Shown piece after piece: positions 49,710 through 58,208 of a stretch of 64,000 bases of DNA. Source of the stretch: Nocardia inohanensis NBRC 100128 (lineage in GTDB: Bacteria > Actinomycetota > Actinomycetes > Mycobacteriales > Mycobacteriaceae). The DNA is taken from positions 1 to 64,000 of the forward strand of contig NZ_BDBK01000003.1 of assembly GCF_001612945.1 (NCBI RefSeq), written 5' to 3'. The notes beneath the pieces were generated by a model. It did no database searches, was not told where the DNA came from, and was given only the letters and a program-made list of their open reading frames with translations. A program made the translations under genes and the position numbers. The stretch's first letter is position 1. The number at the start of each line of letters is the position of its first letter.

Positions 49710-52700
49710 ATGGCCGACCTGCATGTCCCGGCCCATCCCGTGCGGTTCGTGACCGCCGCCGCGCTGTTCGACGGCCATGACGCGGCCATCAACATCATGC
49801 GGAGAATCCTGCAATCACAGGGGGCCGAGGTGATTCACCTGGGCCACAACCGGGCCGTCAGCGAGGTGGTGGATGCCGCCGTCACCGAGGATGTGCAGGG
49901 CGTGGCGGTCAGCTCGTATCAGGGCGGGCACATCGAGTACTTCGAGTACCTGGCCGAGGCGTTGAAAGCGGCCGGGGCCGGGCACGTGAAGATCTTCGGC
50001 GGGGGCGGCGGAGTGATCATTCCCGAGGAGATCGCGCGGCTGGCCGCATCGGGGGTCACCATCTTCTCACCGGAGGACGGGCAGCGGCTCGGGCTGCCGG
50101 GCATGATCAACCGGCTGATCGCGGAATGCGATGTGGATCTTTCGATTTCACCGGCCGCCGTCGATGCGGTGCTGACCGGCGACCGCGCGGCGCTGGCGCG
50201 CACGCTGACCTGTCTGCAACAGGACAACCTGCCCGCCGCGGCTCTCGCCACCCTGACCGCCGCGGCGGCCGCGCGACGAGTGCCCGTGCTCGGCATCACC
50301 GGCACCGGTGGCTCCGGAAAGTCTTCCCTCACAGACGAACTCGTGCGCCGCCTGCGCACCGATCAGCAGGACAAGCTGAAGGTCGCGGTGCTCGCGGTGG
50401 ACCCGACGCGGCGGCGCGGCGGCGGCGCGCTGCTCGGCGACCGCATCCGGATGAACGCCCTGGACGGCGATCGCGTCTTCTTCCGCTCCCTCGCCACCCG
50501 GGGCGAGCGGGAGGTGCCGCGCAATATCGACGATATGGTGATCGCCTGCAAGGCAGCGGGTTACGACCTGATCATCCTCGAGACCCCCGGCATCGGCCAG
50601 GGCGACGCCGAGATCACCGGGCACGTGGACGTCTCGCTGTATGTGATGACACCGGAGTTCGGCGCGGCCTCCCAGCTGGAGAAGATCGACATGCTGGATT
50701 ACGCGGATGTGGTGGCCATCAACAAGTTCGAGCGGCGCGGGGCCGAGGACGCGCTGCGGGACGTGTCGCGGCAGCTGGTCCGCAACCGCGAGGACTTCCA
50801 CGCGTCGCCCGAGGAGATGCCGGTATTCGGCACCAGCGCGGCGACTTTCAACGATGACGGGGTGACGGCGCTGTATCAGGATTTGAGCGCGCGCCTCGCC
50901 GAGCACGGGCTGCCGCTGGAACCGGGCGTACTGCCGCGCGTGAACACCCGGGCCTCGACCCGCTTCGCGCAGATCATTCCGCCCGCGCGGGTGCGGTATC
51001 TGGCCGAGATAGCCGAGACGGTGCGCGGATATCACGCGGAGACGGCCCGGCAGGTCCCGGCCGCGCAACGGGTGCAGCGGTTCGAGCAGGTGCTGGCCGA
51101 GCTGCCCGAGGAGACTCCGGTCGCGGAACTACTGGATCGCGCCCGCCGCGAACTGTCCCCGGAGAATGCCGCCCTGCTGGCCGGGTGGCCGGCGCTGGCC
51201 GAGTCGTACGCGGGCGACGAGCAGGTGGTGCGGGTGCGGGATCGGGAGCTGCGCACCGCCCTGCGCCGGGAAACGCTGTCCGGCAGCTCGATTCCCCGGG
51301 TGGCGCTCCCCCGCTACACCGATCACGGTGAGCTGCTGCGTTTCCTGCGCGCCGAGCATCTGCCCGGATACTTCCCGTACACCGCGGGCGTCTTCCCGTT
51401 CAAGCGCGACAACGAGGATCCGGCGCGCATGTTCGCGGGCGAGGGCGATGCCTTCCGCACCAATCGCCGATTCAAGGTGCTCTCGGAACACGCTGATGCC
51501 AAACGGCTTTCGACCGCGTTCGACTCGGTCACCCTCTACGGCCACGATCCGGCCGAACGCCCGGACATCTACGGCAAGGTCGGCACCTCCGGGGTCTCCA
51601 TCGCCACCCTCGACGATATGAAGGCGCTCTACGACGGCTTCGACCTGGACGCGCCCGGCACCTCGGTCTCCATGACCATCAACGGCCCCGCGCCGACCAT
51701 CCTGGCGTTCTATCTCAATGCCGCCATGGATCAAGCGCTGGAACAGTTCTCGGCCACCGAAGGCCGCGCGCCCACCGCGGCGGAAGCCGCCGATTTGCGC
51801 GCCCGCACCCTCGCCACCGTTCGCGGCACCGTGCAGGCCGATATCCTGAAGGAGGATCAGGGCCAGAACACCTGTATCTTCTCCACTGAATTCAGCCTGC
51901 GCATGATGGCCGATATTCAGGAATGGTTCGTCCGCAACAGCATTCGCAATTTCTACTCGGTGTCGATCTCCGGATATCACATCGCCGAAGCGGGCGCGAA
52001 CCCCATCAGCCAGCTGGCCTTCACGCTGGCGAACGGATTCACCTACGTCGAGGCGTATCTCGCGCGCGGCATGCACATCGACGACTTCGCGCCGAACCTT
52101 TCCTTCTTCTTCTCCAATGGCATGGACGCCGAATACTCGGTGATCGGCCGGGTGGCGCGGCGCATCTGGGCGATCGCCATGCGCGACAAGTACGGGGCCA
52201 ACGACCGCTCCCGGAAACTCAAGTACCACATTCAGACCTCGGGCCGGTCGCTGCACGCACAGGAGATGAGCTTCAACGACATTCGCACCACGCTCCAGGC
52301 GCTCATCGCGGTCTACGACAATTGCAACAGCCTGCACACCAACGCCTATGACGAGGCGGTCACCACGCCCACCGAGGAATCGGTGCGCCGGGCGCTGGCC
52401 ATTCAGCTCATCATCAACCGGGAATGGGGGCTCGCCATGAACGAGAACCCGCTCCAGGGCAGTTTCGTCATCGACGAGCTGACCGATCTGGTGGAAGAGG
52501 CGGTGCTGACCGAATTCGAGCGGATCAGTGAACGCGGCGGGGTACTCGGGGCGATGGAGACCGGATACCAGCGCGGGCGCATCCAGGACGAATCCATGCT
52601 CTACGAGCGGCGCAAGCACGAGGGCAGCCTGCCGATCATCGGCGTCAACACTTTTCGCAATCCGCACGGCGAGGAGCAGCGGGTGCTGGAGCTGGCGCGC

Positions 52701-52919
52701 GGCACCGAGAGCGAGAAGCAGTCGCAGCTGGAACGGGTGCGCGAGTTCACCGAGCGCCATCGCGGCGAGTCGCCCGCGGCGCTCGCGGCGCTGGCCACGG
52801 CGGCGGCCGGGGATGCCAATGTCTTCGAGGTGCTGATGGATGCCGCGCGGGTCTGTACCTTGCAGCAGATCACCGATACGTTCTTCACTGTTGGAGGTCA
52901 GTACCGTCGGAATGTGTGA
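49710..52919 (+). CDS. icmF: fused isobutyryl-CoA mutase (IcmF)
   Basis: AdoCbl-dependent mutase interconverting isobutyryl-CoA and n-butyryl-CoA. The 1069-residue chain has an N-terminal B12-binding domain (about 10-145) with Asp21-x-His23 (FDGHDAAINIMRR) and the FGGGGG loop; a MeaB-type G-protein chaperone (about 190-490) with P-loop GTGGSGKSS and Lys204, which loads and protects the cofactor; and a C-terminal TIM-barrel mutase domain with YTAGVFPFKRDNEDPAR and IQTSGRSLHAQEM. This B12-GTPase-mutase order defines IcmF and separates it from methylmalonyl-CoA mutase. ATG at 49710 follows TGGAGA. Confidence 0.97.
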   Translation: MADLHVPAHPVRFVTAAALFDGHDAAINIMRRILQSQGAEVIHLGHNRAVSEVVDAAVTEDVQGVAVSSYQGGHIEYFEYLAEALKAAGAGHVKIFGGGGGVIIPEEIARLAASGVTIFSPEDGQRLGLPGMINRLIAECDVDLSISPAAVDAVLTGDRAALARTLTCLQQDNLPAAALATLTAAAAARRVPVLGITGTGGSGKSSLTDELVRRLRTDQQDKLKVAVLAVDPTRRRGGGALLGDRIRMNALDGDRVFFRSLATRGEREVPRNIDDMVIACKAAGYDLIILETPGIGQGDAEITGHVDVSLYVMTPEFGAASQLEKIDMLDYADVVAINKFERRGAEDALRDVSRQLVRNREDFHASPEEMPVFGTSAATFNDDGVTALYQDLSARLAEHGLPLEPGVLPRVNTRASTRFAQIIPPARVRYLAEIAETVRGYHAETARQVPAAQRVQRFEQVLAELPEETPVAELLDRARRELSPENAALLAGWPALAESYAGDEQVVRVRDRELRTALRRETLSGSSIPRVALPRYTDHGELLRFLRAEHLPGYFPYTAGVFPFKRDNEDPARMFAGEGDAFRTNRRFKVLSEHADAKRLSTAFDSVTLYGHDPAERPDIYGKVGTSGVSIATLDDMKALYDGFDLDAPGTSVSMTINGPAPTILAFYLNAAMDQALEQFSATEGRAPTAAEAADLRARTLATVRGTVQADILKEDQGQNTCIFSTEFSLRMMADIQEWFVRNSIRNFYSVSISGYHIAEAGANPISQLAFTLANGFTYVEAYLARGMHIDDFAPNLSFFFSNGMDAEYSVIGRVARRIWAIAMRDKYGANDRSRKLKYHIQTSGRSLHAQEMSFNDIRTTLQALIAVYDNCNSLHTNAYDEAVTTPTEESVRRALAIQLIINREWGLAMNENPLQGSFVIDELTDLVEEAVLTEFERISERGGVLGAMETGYQRGRIQDESMLYERRKHEGSLPIIGVNTFRNPHGEEQRVLELARGTESEKQSQLERVREFTERHRGESPAALAALATAAAGDANVFEVLMDAARVCTLQQITDTFFTVGGQYRRNV

Positions 52920-52955
52920 CAATCCGAATCGGCCGATTCGGACGGAAGGGACGTC

Positions 52956-54032
52956 ATGGACCTTGCGGGAATGACAGTCGTCGATGCGCACATCCACCAG
53001 TGGGATCCGTTCACCACGCCCCGCGAGTTCAGTGGCGTAGCCAAGTTGCTCCACTACCTGCCCGTTCCGATGGAGCTGGCCAAGCGGCTCGCGCCGCGCC
53101 GGGATCGTGAATTCGTCGGTGACCCAACGGCTTACGCGGGTCCTTATCTGCCCGCGGACTATCGCACCGACGCGGGTGAGGTGCCCGTCGAGGCCATTGT
53201 GCATATCGAGGTGGAGTGGTCCGGTAAGGGCCGGCTCGGTCCGGCGGACGAAACCCGCTGGGTGGCAAGCCTGCCGTTCGGGGTGGACACCCCGGCCTTG
53301 GGCGCCATCGTCGGCGCGGCCGACCCCGCGCAACCCGGCTTCGCCGAACTGCTCGACGCGCACCGCGCCGCCTCACCCCTGTTCCGGGGCATTCGCACCC
53401 GCGTCGAACACCATTCCGATGCCGCCATCCGTTCGCACGCCGAACGGCCCGGGGCACTGACCGATTCCCGTTTCCTGGATGGCTTCGCCGCGCTCGCCGA
53501 ACGCAAGCTCTCCTTCGAAGCGTGGGTGTTCTCGCAGCAGCTGCCGGAGGTGACGGCGCTGGCCGCGAGCTATCCGGACGCCACCATCGTGCTCAACCAT
53601 CTCGGCACGCCCGCAGGCGTTTTCGGCCCGGTGGGCAAGCACACCGGGCGCAATCCGGGCGAACGGCGTGAGCTGTTCGTGCGCTGGCGCGACGATATCG
53701 CCGCGCTGGCCGCGCATCCGAATGTGGTGGCCAAGGTCAGCGGCCTGATGATGCCGATCCTCGGGCACCCCGTCCCGCCGCGCGGTGAGACGACGCCCGT
53801 TCCCGTACTGCTGGAACGGATTTCGCCGATGCTGCATCACGCCCTGGACGTGTTCGGGGCGGACCGGCTGCTGTGGGGATCGAATTTCCCGGTGGACAAA
53901 CCGATTACCAGCATCCCCGATGCCGCCGAGGCGGTGGCGACGGCGCTCACCGATCACGGCGCGGACGCCGCCGCCCTCGAACAGGTCTTCCGCACCACCG
54001 CGCAACGCGTGTACGGCGTCGACAACTTCTGA
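52956..54032 (+). CDS. amidohydrolase family protein
   Basis: TIM-barrel metal-dependent hydrolase (amidohydrolase 2 type), 358 residues. It opens VVDAHIHQWDPFTTPREFSG (residues 8-27) with the first metal His pair, has internal His in VHIEVEWSG (about 82) and VLNHLGTPAG, and the late Asn/Asp region LLWGSNFPVDKP (about 306) where related enzymes have the metal Asp. ATG at 52956 follows GGAAGGG. It starts 36 nt after icmF and is probably co-transcribed; related lactonases and decarboxylases act on dicarboxylates, but the substrate is unknown. Confidence 0.88.
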   Translation: MDLAGMTVVDAHIHQWDPFTTPREFSGVAKLLHYLPVPMELAKRLAPRRDREFVGDPTAYAGPYLPADYRTDAGEVPVEAIVHIEVEWSGKGRLGPADETRWVASLPFGVDTPALGAIVGAADPAQPGFAELLDAHRAASPLFRGIRTRVEHHSDAAIRSHAERPGALTDSRFLDGFAALAERKLSFEAWVFSQQLPEVTALAASYPDATIVLNHLGTPAGVFGPVGKHTGRNPGERRELFVRWRDDIAALAAHPNVVAKVSGLMMPILGHPVPPRGETTPVPVLLERISPMLHHALDVFGADRLLWGSNFPVDKPITSIPDAAEAVATALTDHGADAAALEQVFRTTAQRVYGVDNF

Positions 54033-54060
54033 AAAGCGGTCCACGACTGGCGAATCGCCG

Positions 54061-54096
54061 CCGGCTCGGCCCCGGCCTCAGCCACGACCGAGCCGG
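54061..54096. terminator. possible hairpin between convergent genes
   Basis: CCGGCTCGG (54061-54069) and its complement CCGAGCCGG (54088-54096) flank an 18-nt loop after the amidohydrolase stop. The right arm lies inside the last codons of the DUF2157 gene. The long loop and missing U-tract make the call weak. Confidence 0.35.
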
Positions 54097-55028
54097 AGCC
54101 CGCCGATACCGAGCACGACCGCACCGGCGACCAGGATGATCACGGCCGCGCCTACCGAGTGATCGGTCCACTCCCATACCGCCTGCACCACCGCGAAGGT
54201 CACGAACGCTCCGCCGCCGAGCACCAGCACGGCGTTGCGGTCGGTGAAGTAGAGCGTGAAGCAGGCCGCCGCGGTCAGCAGCAGTATCGCCGTGGTCCAG
54301 CCCGGCGCGTGGTCACCGGCGAACTCCGCGCCCACCGCGGCGATCACGAGCGCGATGAGGTACCCGGCCCAGACCGGGACCGCGCGCCCGAGCCGGCTTG
54401 CCGCCAGCCAGATTCCGGCCAGCCCGGCCAGCGCCAGCCCGACCCGGAAGTCGTCGAGATCGGCCCACACCCCGATCACGCCCGCCACCGCCGGGGCCGA
54501 GAACCAGGCGCAGGCCAGCAGGCCCAGCAGCGAGGGCAGCGCCGCGTAGCCGAGCATCGCGATCGCCGCGCCCACCACCGCGCCCCACACCCATGCGGTG
54601 TCCCCACCCTGGTCATCGATGGCCAGCCCCACCAGCAGCGCGACCGATATCGAAGCCAGCGCGAACAAGGTGGCCGCCAGCCGGGTGGGGCCGGTGCGCG
54701 CGCCGCCGTCGGCCTGGAAGAGCCCGCGCCGCCCACCCGCCAGCGCGGCGCCGCCGGCGATCAGCCCGATCGAAATCAGGGCCACCGTCAGCAGTTTGCC
54801 GGCCCGGCCCAGGTCGTCCCAGGACGAGTCGACCAGCACGATCAGCCCGGCGAGCACCAACCCGGTTCCCGCATAGGCCGCGATCTCCGCGATCAGCCGC
54901 GCCGGCGGGTGCCGGGCCGCCCGCTCCCGGACGACCGCCGCCACCACGGCATCGCGCTGGTCCCCGGTGAGCACCCCTTCCTCGACCAACCGCGCCAGTG
55001 CGGTCCCCACCTCACGATCAACTGTCAT
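54078..55028 (-). CDS. DUF2157 family membrane protein
   Basis: A 316-residue protein with a soluble N-terminal helical domain (about 1-45, VGTALARLVEEGVLTGDQRDAVVAAVV), the hallmark of DUF2157, followed by about ten transmembrane helices. No catalytic motif was seen and the function of the family is unknown. ATG at 55028 is used. It is downstream of the TetR gene on the same strand (52-nt gap), so it may belong to the same transcript. Confidence 0.8.
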   Translation of the reverse strand: MTVDREVGTALARLVEEGVLTGDQRDAVVAAVVRERAARHPPARLIAEIAAYAGTGLVLAGLIVLVDSSWDDLGRAGKLLTVALISIGLIAGGAALAGGRRGLFQADGGARTGPTRLAATLFALASISVALLVGLAIDDQGGDTAWVWGAVVGAAIAMLGYAALPSLLGLLACAWFSAPAVAGVIGVWADLDDFRVGLALAGLAGIWLAASRLGRAVPVWAGYLIALVIAAVGAEFAGDHAPGWTTAILLLTAAACFTLYFTDRNAVLVLGGGAFVTFAVVQAVWEWTDHSVGAAVIILVAGAVVLGIGGLRLGRG

Positions 55029-55080
55029 GCCTCATTATCGGTCCGGCCACGGGTTTCGCCGCGGAGCCGGCCCGGCCGGA

Positions 55081-55716
55081 TCAGTCCGGCAGCGCCAGGT
55101 ATTGGGTGCCGAGCAGGTCGGCGGTGTGGCAGACATGGTCGACGATGGCGGCGGTGTCGGCGTCGATGGTTCCGGTGCGCCAGGCGGTGAGCAGTTCGGT
55201 GAAGCCGCCGATGCCCATGAGAGTGCTCATGCGGAAGGCGGATTCGTCGATGCCGGGGCGCAGGTAGGGGCGGCCGGTGGCGATCAGCAGGTCGGTGGCC
55301 TCGGTGAGGGTGGCTTTGCGGCGCTCCTCGAGCACGCGGCTGCCGGCGTGATTGTCGAACAGGATGCGGGCGTGGCCGTTGGCTTGCAGGTCGATGGCGC
55401 GGGCCACGGCCCGGTGCAGGATCTCCAGGGGCGGCTCCGAAAGGTGTTCGGCGACAACCCCGGAGAGTTCACCGAAGACTTCGAAGCAGACCTCGTCCCA
55501 GACCGCGCCGAGCAGTTCGTCGCGGTCGGCGAAGTGCTCGTAGAAGTAGCGGTCGTTGAGGGTGGCGCGGGTGCAGACGCCGCGCATGGTGACCGCGGCC
55601 CAGCCGTGCTCGAGCCAGATGTGCAGGGCCGCGTCGAGTATCCGGCGGCGGCGTTCGGCACGGCGTTCCTCGGGGGTGCGGCCGCCCCAGGTTCGGGCGG
55701 GTGCGCGGACGTCCAT
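55081..55716 (-). CDS. TetR family transcriptional regulator
   Basis: A 211-residue repressor. The helix-turn-helix is at about residues 20-60 (RRRILDAALHIWLEHGWAAV, then MRGVCTRATLNDRYFYEHFADRDEL), the TetR signature; the C-terminal helical domain is the ligand pocket. ATG at 55716 is preferred because the frame upstream lies in the divergent promoter. On the minus strand TACTTT ends seven bases before this ATG, which fits a leaderless transcript. It is divergent from the SDR/monooxygenase operon, so it is the likely regulator of it. Confidence 0.93.
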   Translation of the reverse strand: MDVRAPARTWGGRTPEERRAERRRRILDAALHIWLEHGWAAVTMRGVCTRATLNDRYFYEHFADRDELLGAVWDEVCFEVFGELSGVVAEHLSEPPLEILHRAVARAIDLQANGHARILFDNHAGSRVLEERRKATLTEATDLLIATGRPYLRPGIDESAFRMSTLMGIGGFTELLTAWRTGTIDADTAAIVDHVCHTADLLGTQYLALPD

Positions 55717-55747
55717 GCTTGACAAAGTAGCGCACCGCGCGCCTAAT

Positions 55748-55784
55748 TGGTGGCAGGTGCGGCCAATGATGGCAGATGCCACCA
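55748..55784. promoter_or_regulatory. candidate TetR operator
   Basis: TGGTGGCA (55748-55755) and its exact complement TGCCACCA (55777-55784), with further matching bases outside, lie in the 104-nt gap between the TetR and SDR genes. A consensus-like TTGACA (55719-55724) faces the SDR gene with TAATTG at 55744-55749 as a weak -10 next to the left arm. Confidence 0.5.
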
Positions 55785-55820
55785 GTTGACCGCCCGGATG
55801 CTGATTCTCCGGGAGTTCCC

Positions 55821-56657
55821 ATGCGGCTCAATCCATTCGGCGGCGCTCGCCGCACCCGGCAAGCGGACGCGGTGGTCACCGGCGCCGGCAGCGGGATCGG
55901 GCGGGCCTTCGCGGTCGAGCTCGGCAGCCGCGGCGGGCGGGTGGTCTGCTCCGATATCGATCCGGCGCGGGCGCGGGCGACCGTGGACCTGGTCACCGAC
56001 GCGGGCGGTAAGGGCTTCGAAGTCGTGTGCGATGTCAGCAGCCTGAATCAGGTTGGAGCGCTCGCGGATACGGCCGAGGAATGGTTCGGCAAGCCCGCCG
56101 ACGTGGTGGTGAACAATGCCGGGATCGGGCGCGGCGGAGCCGTGATCGGCGATGCGCCGCTGAGCGAATGGCATCAGGTGCTCGACATCAACCTGTGGGG
56201 AGTCATCCACGGCTGCCACGTCTTCGCGCCGCGACTGCGCGCCGCCGGGCACGGGGCCATCGTGAACGTGGCCTCCGCGGCCGCCTTCGGCTCCGCACCG
56301 CGCATGGGGGCGTACAACGTGAGCAAGGCGGGCGTGCTGGCGCTCTCGGAAACCCTCGCGGCCGAGTTGTCCGGCTCCGGCGTGCGGGTCACCGTGCTCT
56401 GCCCCACCGCCGTGAAAACCAACATCCTGGAGGGCGTTTCGATCGGCGACGAAGCCGTCGAACGCTGGGGCGACCGGCTGCTGCGCTGGACCGGCCGACC
56501 GCCCGCCGCCATCGCCCGCACCACCCTCGACGCCGTGGACCGCGGCCAGTTCTACGTGGTCCCCCAGGTGGAGGCCAAGTTGATCTGGCAGTCCAAGCGA
56601 CTGCTGCCCGACCAGTACACCCGCGCCGCCGGACTGCTGGAGCGGCTGGTGCGGTAA
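55821..56657 (+). CDS. short-chain dehydrogenase/reductase
   Basis: Classical SDR of 278 residues: TGAGSGIG cofactor motif (residues 20-27), acidic Asp after strand two (CSDIDPARAR, favouring NAD), NNAGIGRGG, active-site Ser in NVASAAAFG and YNVSK. The C-terminal VPQVEAKLIWQSKRLLPDQY resembles mycobacterial SDRs found next to flavin monooxygenases. ATG at 55821 follows GGGAG. First gene of a four-gene operon; the di-iron gene starts 19 nt later. Probably oxidises or reduces a lipid or ketone intermediate. Confidence 0.92.
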   Translation: MRLNPFGGARRTRQADAVVTGAGSGIGRAFAVELGSRGGRVVCSDIDPARARATVDLVTDAGGKGFEVVCDVSSLNQVGALADTAEEWFGKPADVVVNNAGIGRGGAVIGDAPLSEWHQVLDINLWGVIHGCHVFAPRLRAAGHGAIVNVASAAAFGSAPRMGAYNVSKAGVLALSETLAAELSGSGVRVTVLCPTAVKTNILEGVSIGDEAVERWGDRLLRWTGRPPAAIARTTLDAVDRGQFYVVPQVEAKLIWQSKRLLPDQYTRAAGLLERLVR

Positions 56658-56676
56658 CCCGCAAGGAGTCTGAACA

Positions 56677-57600
56677 ATGGCGTTCGCATATTCCGACATG
56701 CTCGGCACGATCAAGGACCGGCAGTGGGCACTCGCCGATATCGATTGGGACGCACCGGGAGCCGAGCTCATCACCGCGGAGCAGCGGCCCGGCCTGGCCC
56801 GATTCATGGCGGATCTGGTGTGGATCGAACATGTGGGTGCGCGCGGGTTCGCGGCACTGACCAAGCGTGCGCCCGAAGGCCCGCTCAAGGAGATCTACCG
56901 GCACTTCCATGCCGAGGAGCAGAAGCACGCGAATGCCGAACTGGCGCTCATGCGCCGCTGGGGAATGCTCGACGGCGACCGGATGCCGGTGCCCAACAAG
57001 AACATTCGCCTGATCATCCAGTGGCTGGACCGGTACGGCGACGGACTCACGCTGCCGGTACTCGGCACCGTGATCCCCGCACTGGAGTGCGCCCTGGACG
57101 GCGCATTGGTGAAGTTCCTCCTCGACGAGGTGCGAGATCCCCTGTGCCAAGAGGTGTTCCGCAATATCAACAGCGATGAATCCCGGCATCTGGCCGTCGG
57201 CTTCCAGGTTCTCGAACAGCTCGGCGCGGGTCCCGGACGGCGTATCGCCATCGAGACGGCCGGATACGCCCTGCGCCCCACCGTCCTGATGGGCGCGCTG
57301 CTGTACACGCCGCTGCTGTCCCGCATGTCGGCCAACATCATGGCGATGGGGCTCGACGAGGACAAGCTCTGGAACGCGGTCCGCCGCTACGAGAAGGCGG
57401 GCGAGCGCAGCCCGGATATCAAGCGGCTGCCGCTGTTCCATCTGGTGCGCACGCACGGGCTCGCGACCATCAATCGCCGACAACCGATCCAGGCCGTCAA
57501 CGACGGACTGAACAAGGCCATCGACCGATTCCCGGTACGGATCCTCGGTCGGACGCCGTCCTGGTCGAAGGCGCTGACCCACGAACCGGTGGCGAAATGA
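56677..57600 (+). CDS. ferritin-like di-iron protein
   Basis: A 307-residue helical protein with a full set of di-iron ligands: Glu51 (VWIEHVG), Glu81-x-x-His84 (HAEEQKHAN), Glu137 (PALECALDG) and Glu168-x-x-His171 (SDESRHLAV). The spacing is that of a ferritin-like four-helix bundle oxygenase or oxidase; I cannot assign a named family. The C-terminal third adds helices and a basic tail. ATG at 56677 follows AAGGAG. Its TGA overlaps the next gene's ATG (57597-57600). With an SDR and a monooxygenase alongside, an oxidative modification is likely. Confidence 0.8.
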   Translation: MAFAYSDMLGTIKDRQWALADIDWDAPGAELITAEQRPGLARFMADLVWIEHVGARGFAALTKRAPEGPLKEIYRHFHAEEQKHANAELALMRRWGMLDGDRMPVPNKNIRLIIQWLDRYGDGLTLPVLGTVIPALECALDGALVKFLLDEVRDPLCQEVFRNINSDESRHLAVGFQVLEQLGAGPGRRIAIETAGYALRPTVLMGALLYTPLLSRMSANIMAMGLDEDKLWNAVRRYEKAGERSPDIKRLPLFHLVRTHGLATINRRQPIQAVNDGLNKAIDRFPVRILGRTPSWSKALTHEPVAK

Positions 57601-58208
57601 GTGCGCCCGTCCGGCGCGGTGATCGGCGTGGACGCGGGGCGGCGGACTTCCGGGGTCCGCAATTGCGCCGCACTCGCTGGCGCGACGACTTCGACCTGCG
57701 CGGGCAGCACGCGGCCGTGATCGGCGACGGTGCGGCGGTGGCCCGGATACTGCCGCCGATCGTGGCGCAGGCGGCCCGGGTGACCGTCTTCCAGCAGACG
57801 CCGGTGTGGGTGCTGCCGAGCCCGCCGCTACCGGGCGTGTGCGCGGTCGTGCGCCTGCTCCCCCCGGATCTGCTCGGCCTGCTGCCCTCGGACTCGGCCC
57901 CGCCACTGCCCGGGGATCGCGCCCCCGAACACCCACGCGCCGCACACTGGCTCACCGCCGCCGTGCTGCGGCGGGCGGCAGCGGCGAATCTGCGTGTGCA
58001 GGTGCGGGATTCGTGGCGGCGGCGGCAACTGACCCCCGACACCACCGCCGCGGTGCGTCTGCACAACCACTATTACCGAGCCTTGGAAAGCCCCGGCTGC
58101 ACCCTGATCACCTGGCCCATCGCCCGGCTCGCCCCGCTGGGCATTCGCACCGTGGACGGGATCGAGCATCGGGTGGACTGCATCATCTACGCGGAGGACG
58201 GACTATGA
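57597..58208 (+). CDS. truncated flavin-monooxygenase-like protein lacking the FAD domain
   Basis: A 203-residue protein homologous to the middle of the monooxygenase encoded directly after it. WRDDFDLRGQHAAVIGDGAA (29-48) and VTVFQQTPVWVLP match the NADPH-binding Rossmann unit of that protein, and HNHYYRALESPGCTLITWPI matches a later segment. The N-terminal FAD domain and the C-terminal part are absent, and the GxGxxA loop is changed to GDGAAV. It is no random remnant in layout: it overlaps both neighbours by 4 nt (ATGA each time). It could be a decayed paralogue, a partner subunit or a regulator. Confidence 0.75.
   Translation: MSAPVRRGDRRGRGAADFRGPQLRRTRWRDDFDLRGQHAAVIGDGAAVARILPPIVAQAARVTVFQQTPVWVLPSPPLPGVCAVVRLLPPDLLGLLPSDSAPPLPGDRAPEHPRAAHWLTAAVLRRAAAANLRVQVRDSWRRRQLTPDTTAAVRLHNHYYRALESPGCTLITWPIARLAPLGIRTVDGIEHRVDCIIYAEDGL

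Noticed and set aside
51129..53363. 744-codon minus-strand frame over icmF
   Set aside because: Antisense shadow of the IcmF coding sequence with no domain or start signal.
53029..53457. small genes opposite the amidohydrolase
   Set aside because: Arg/Pro-rich shadow frames with no start signals.
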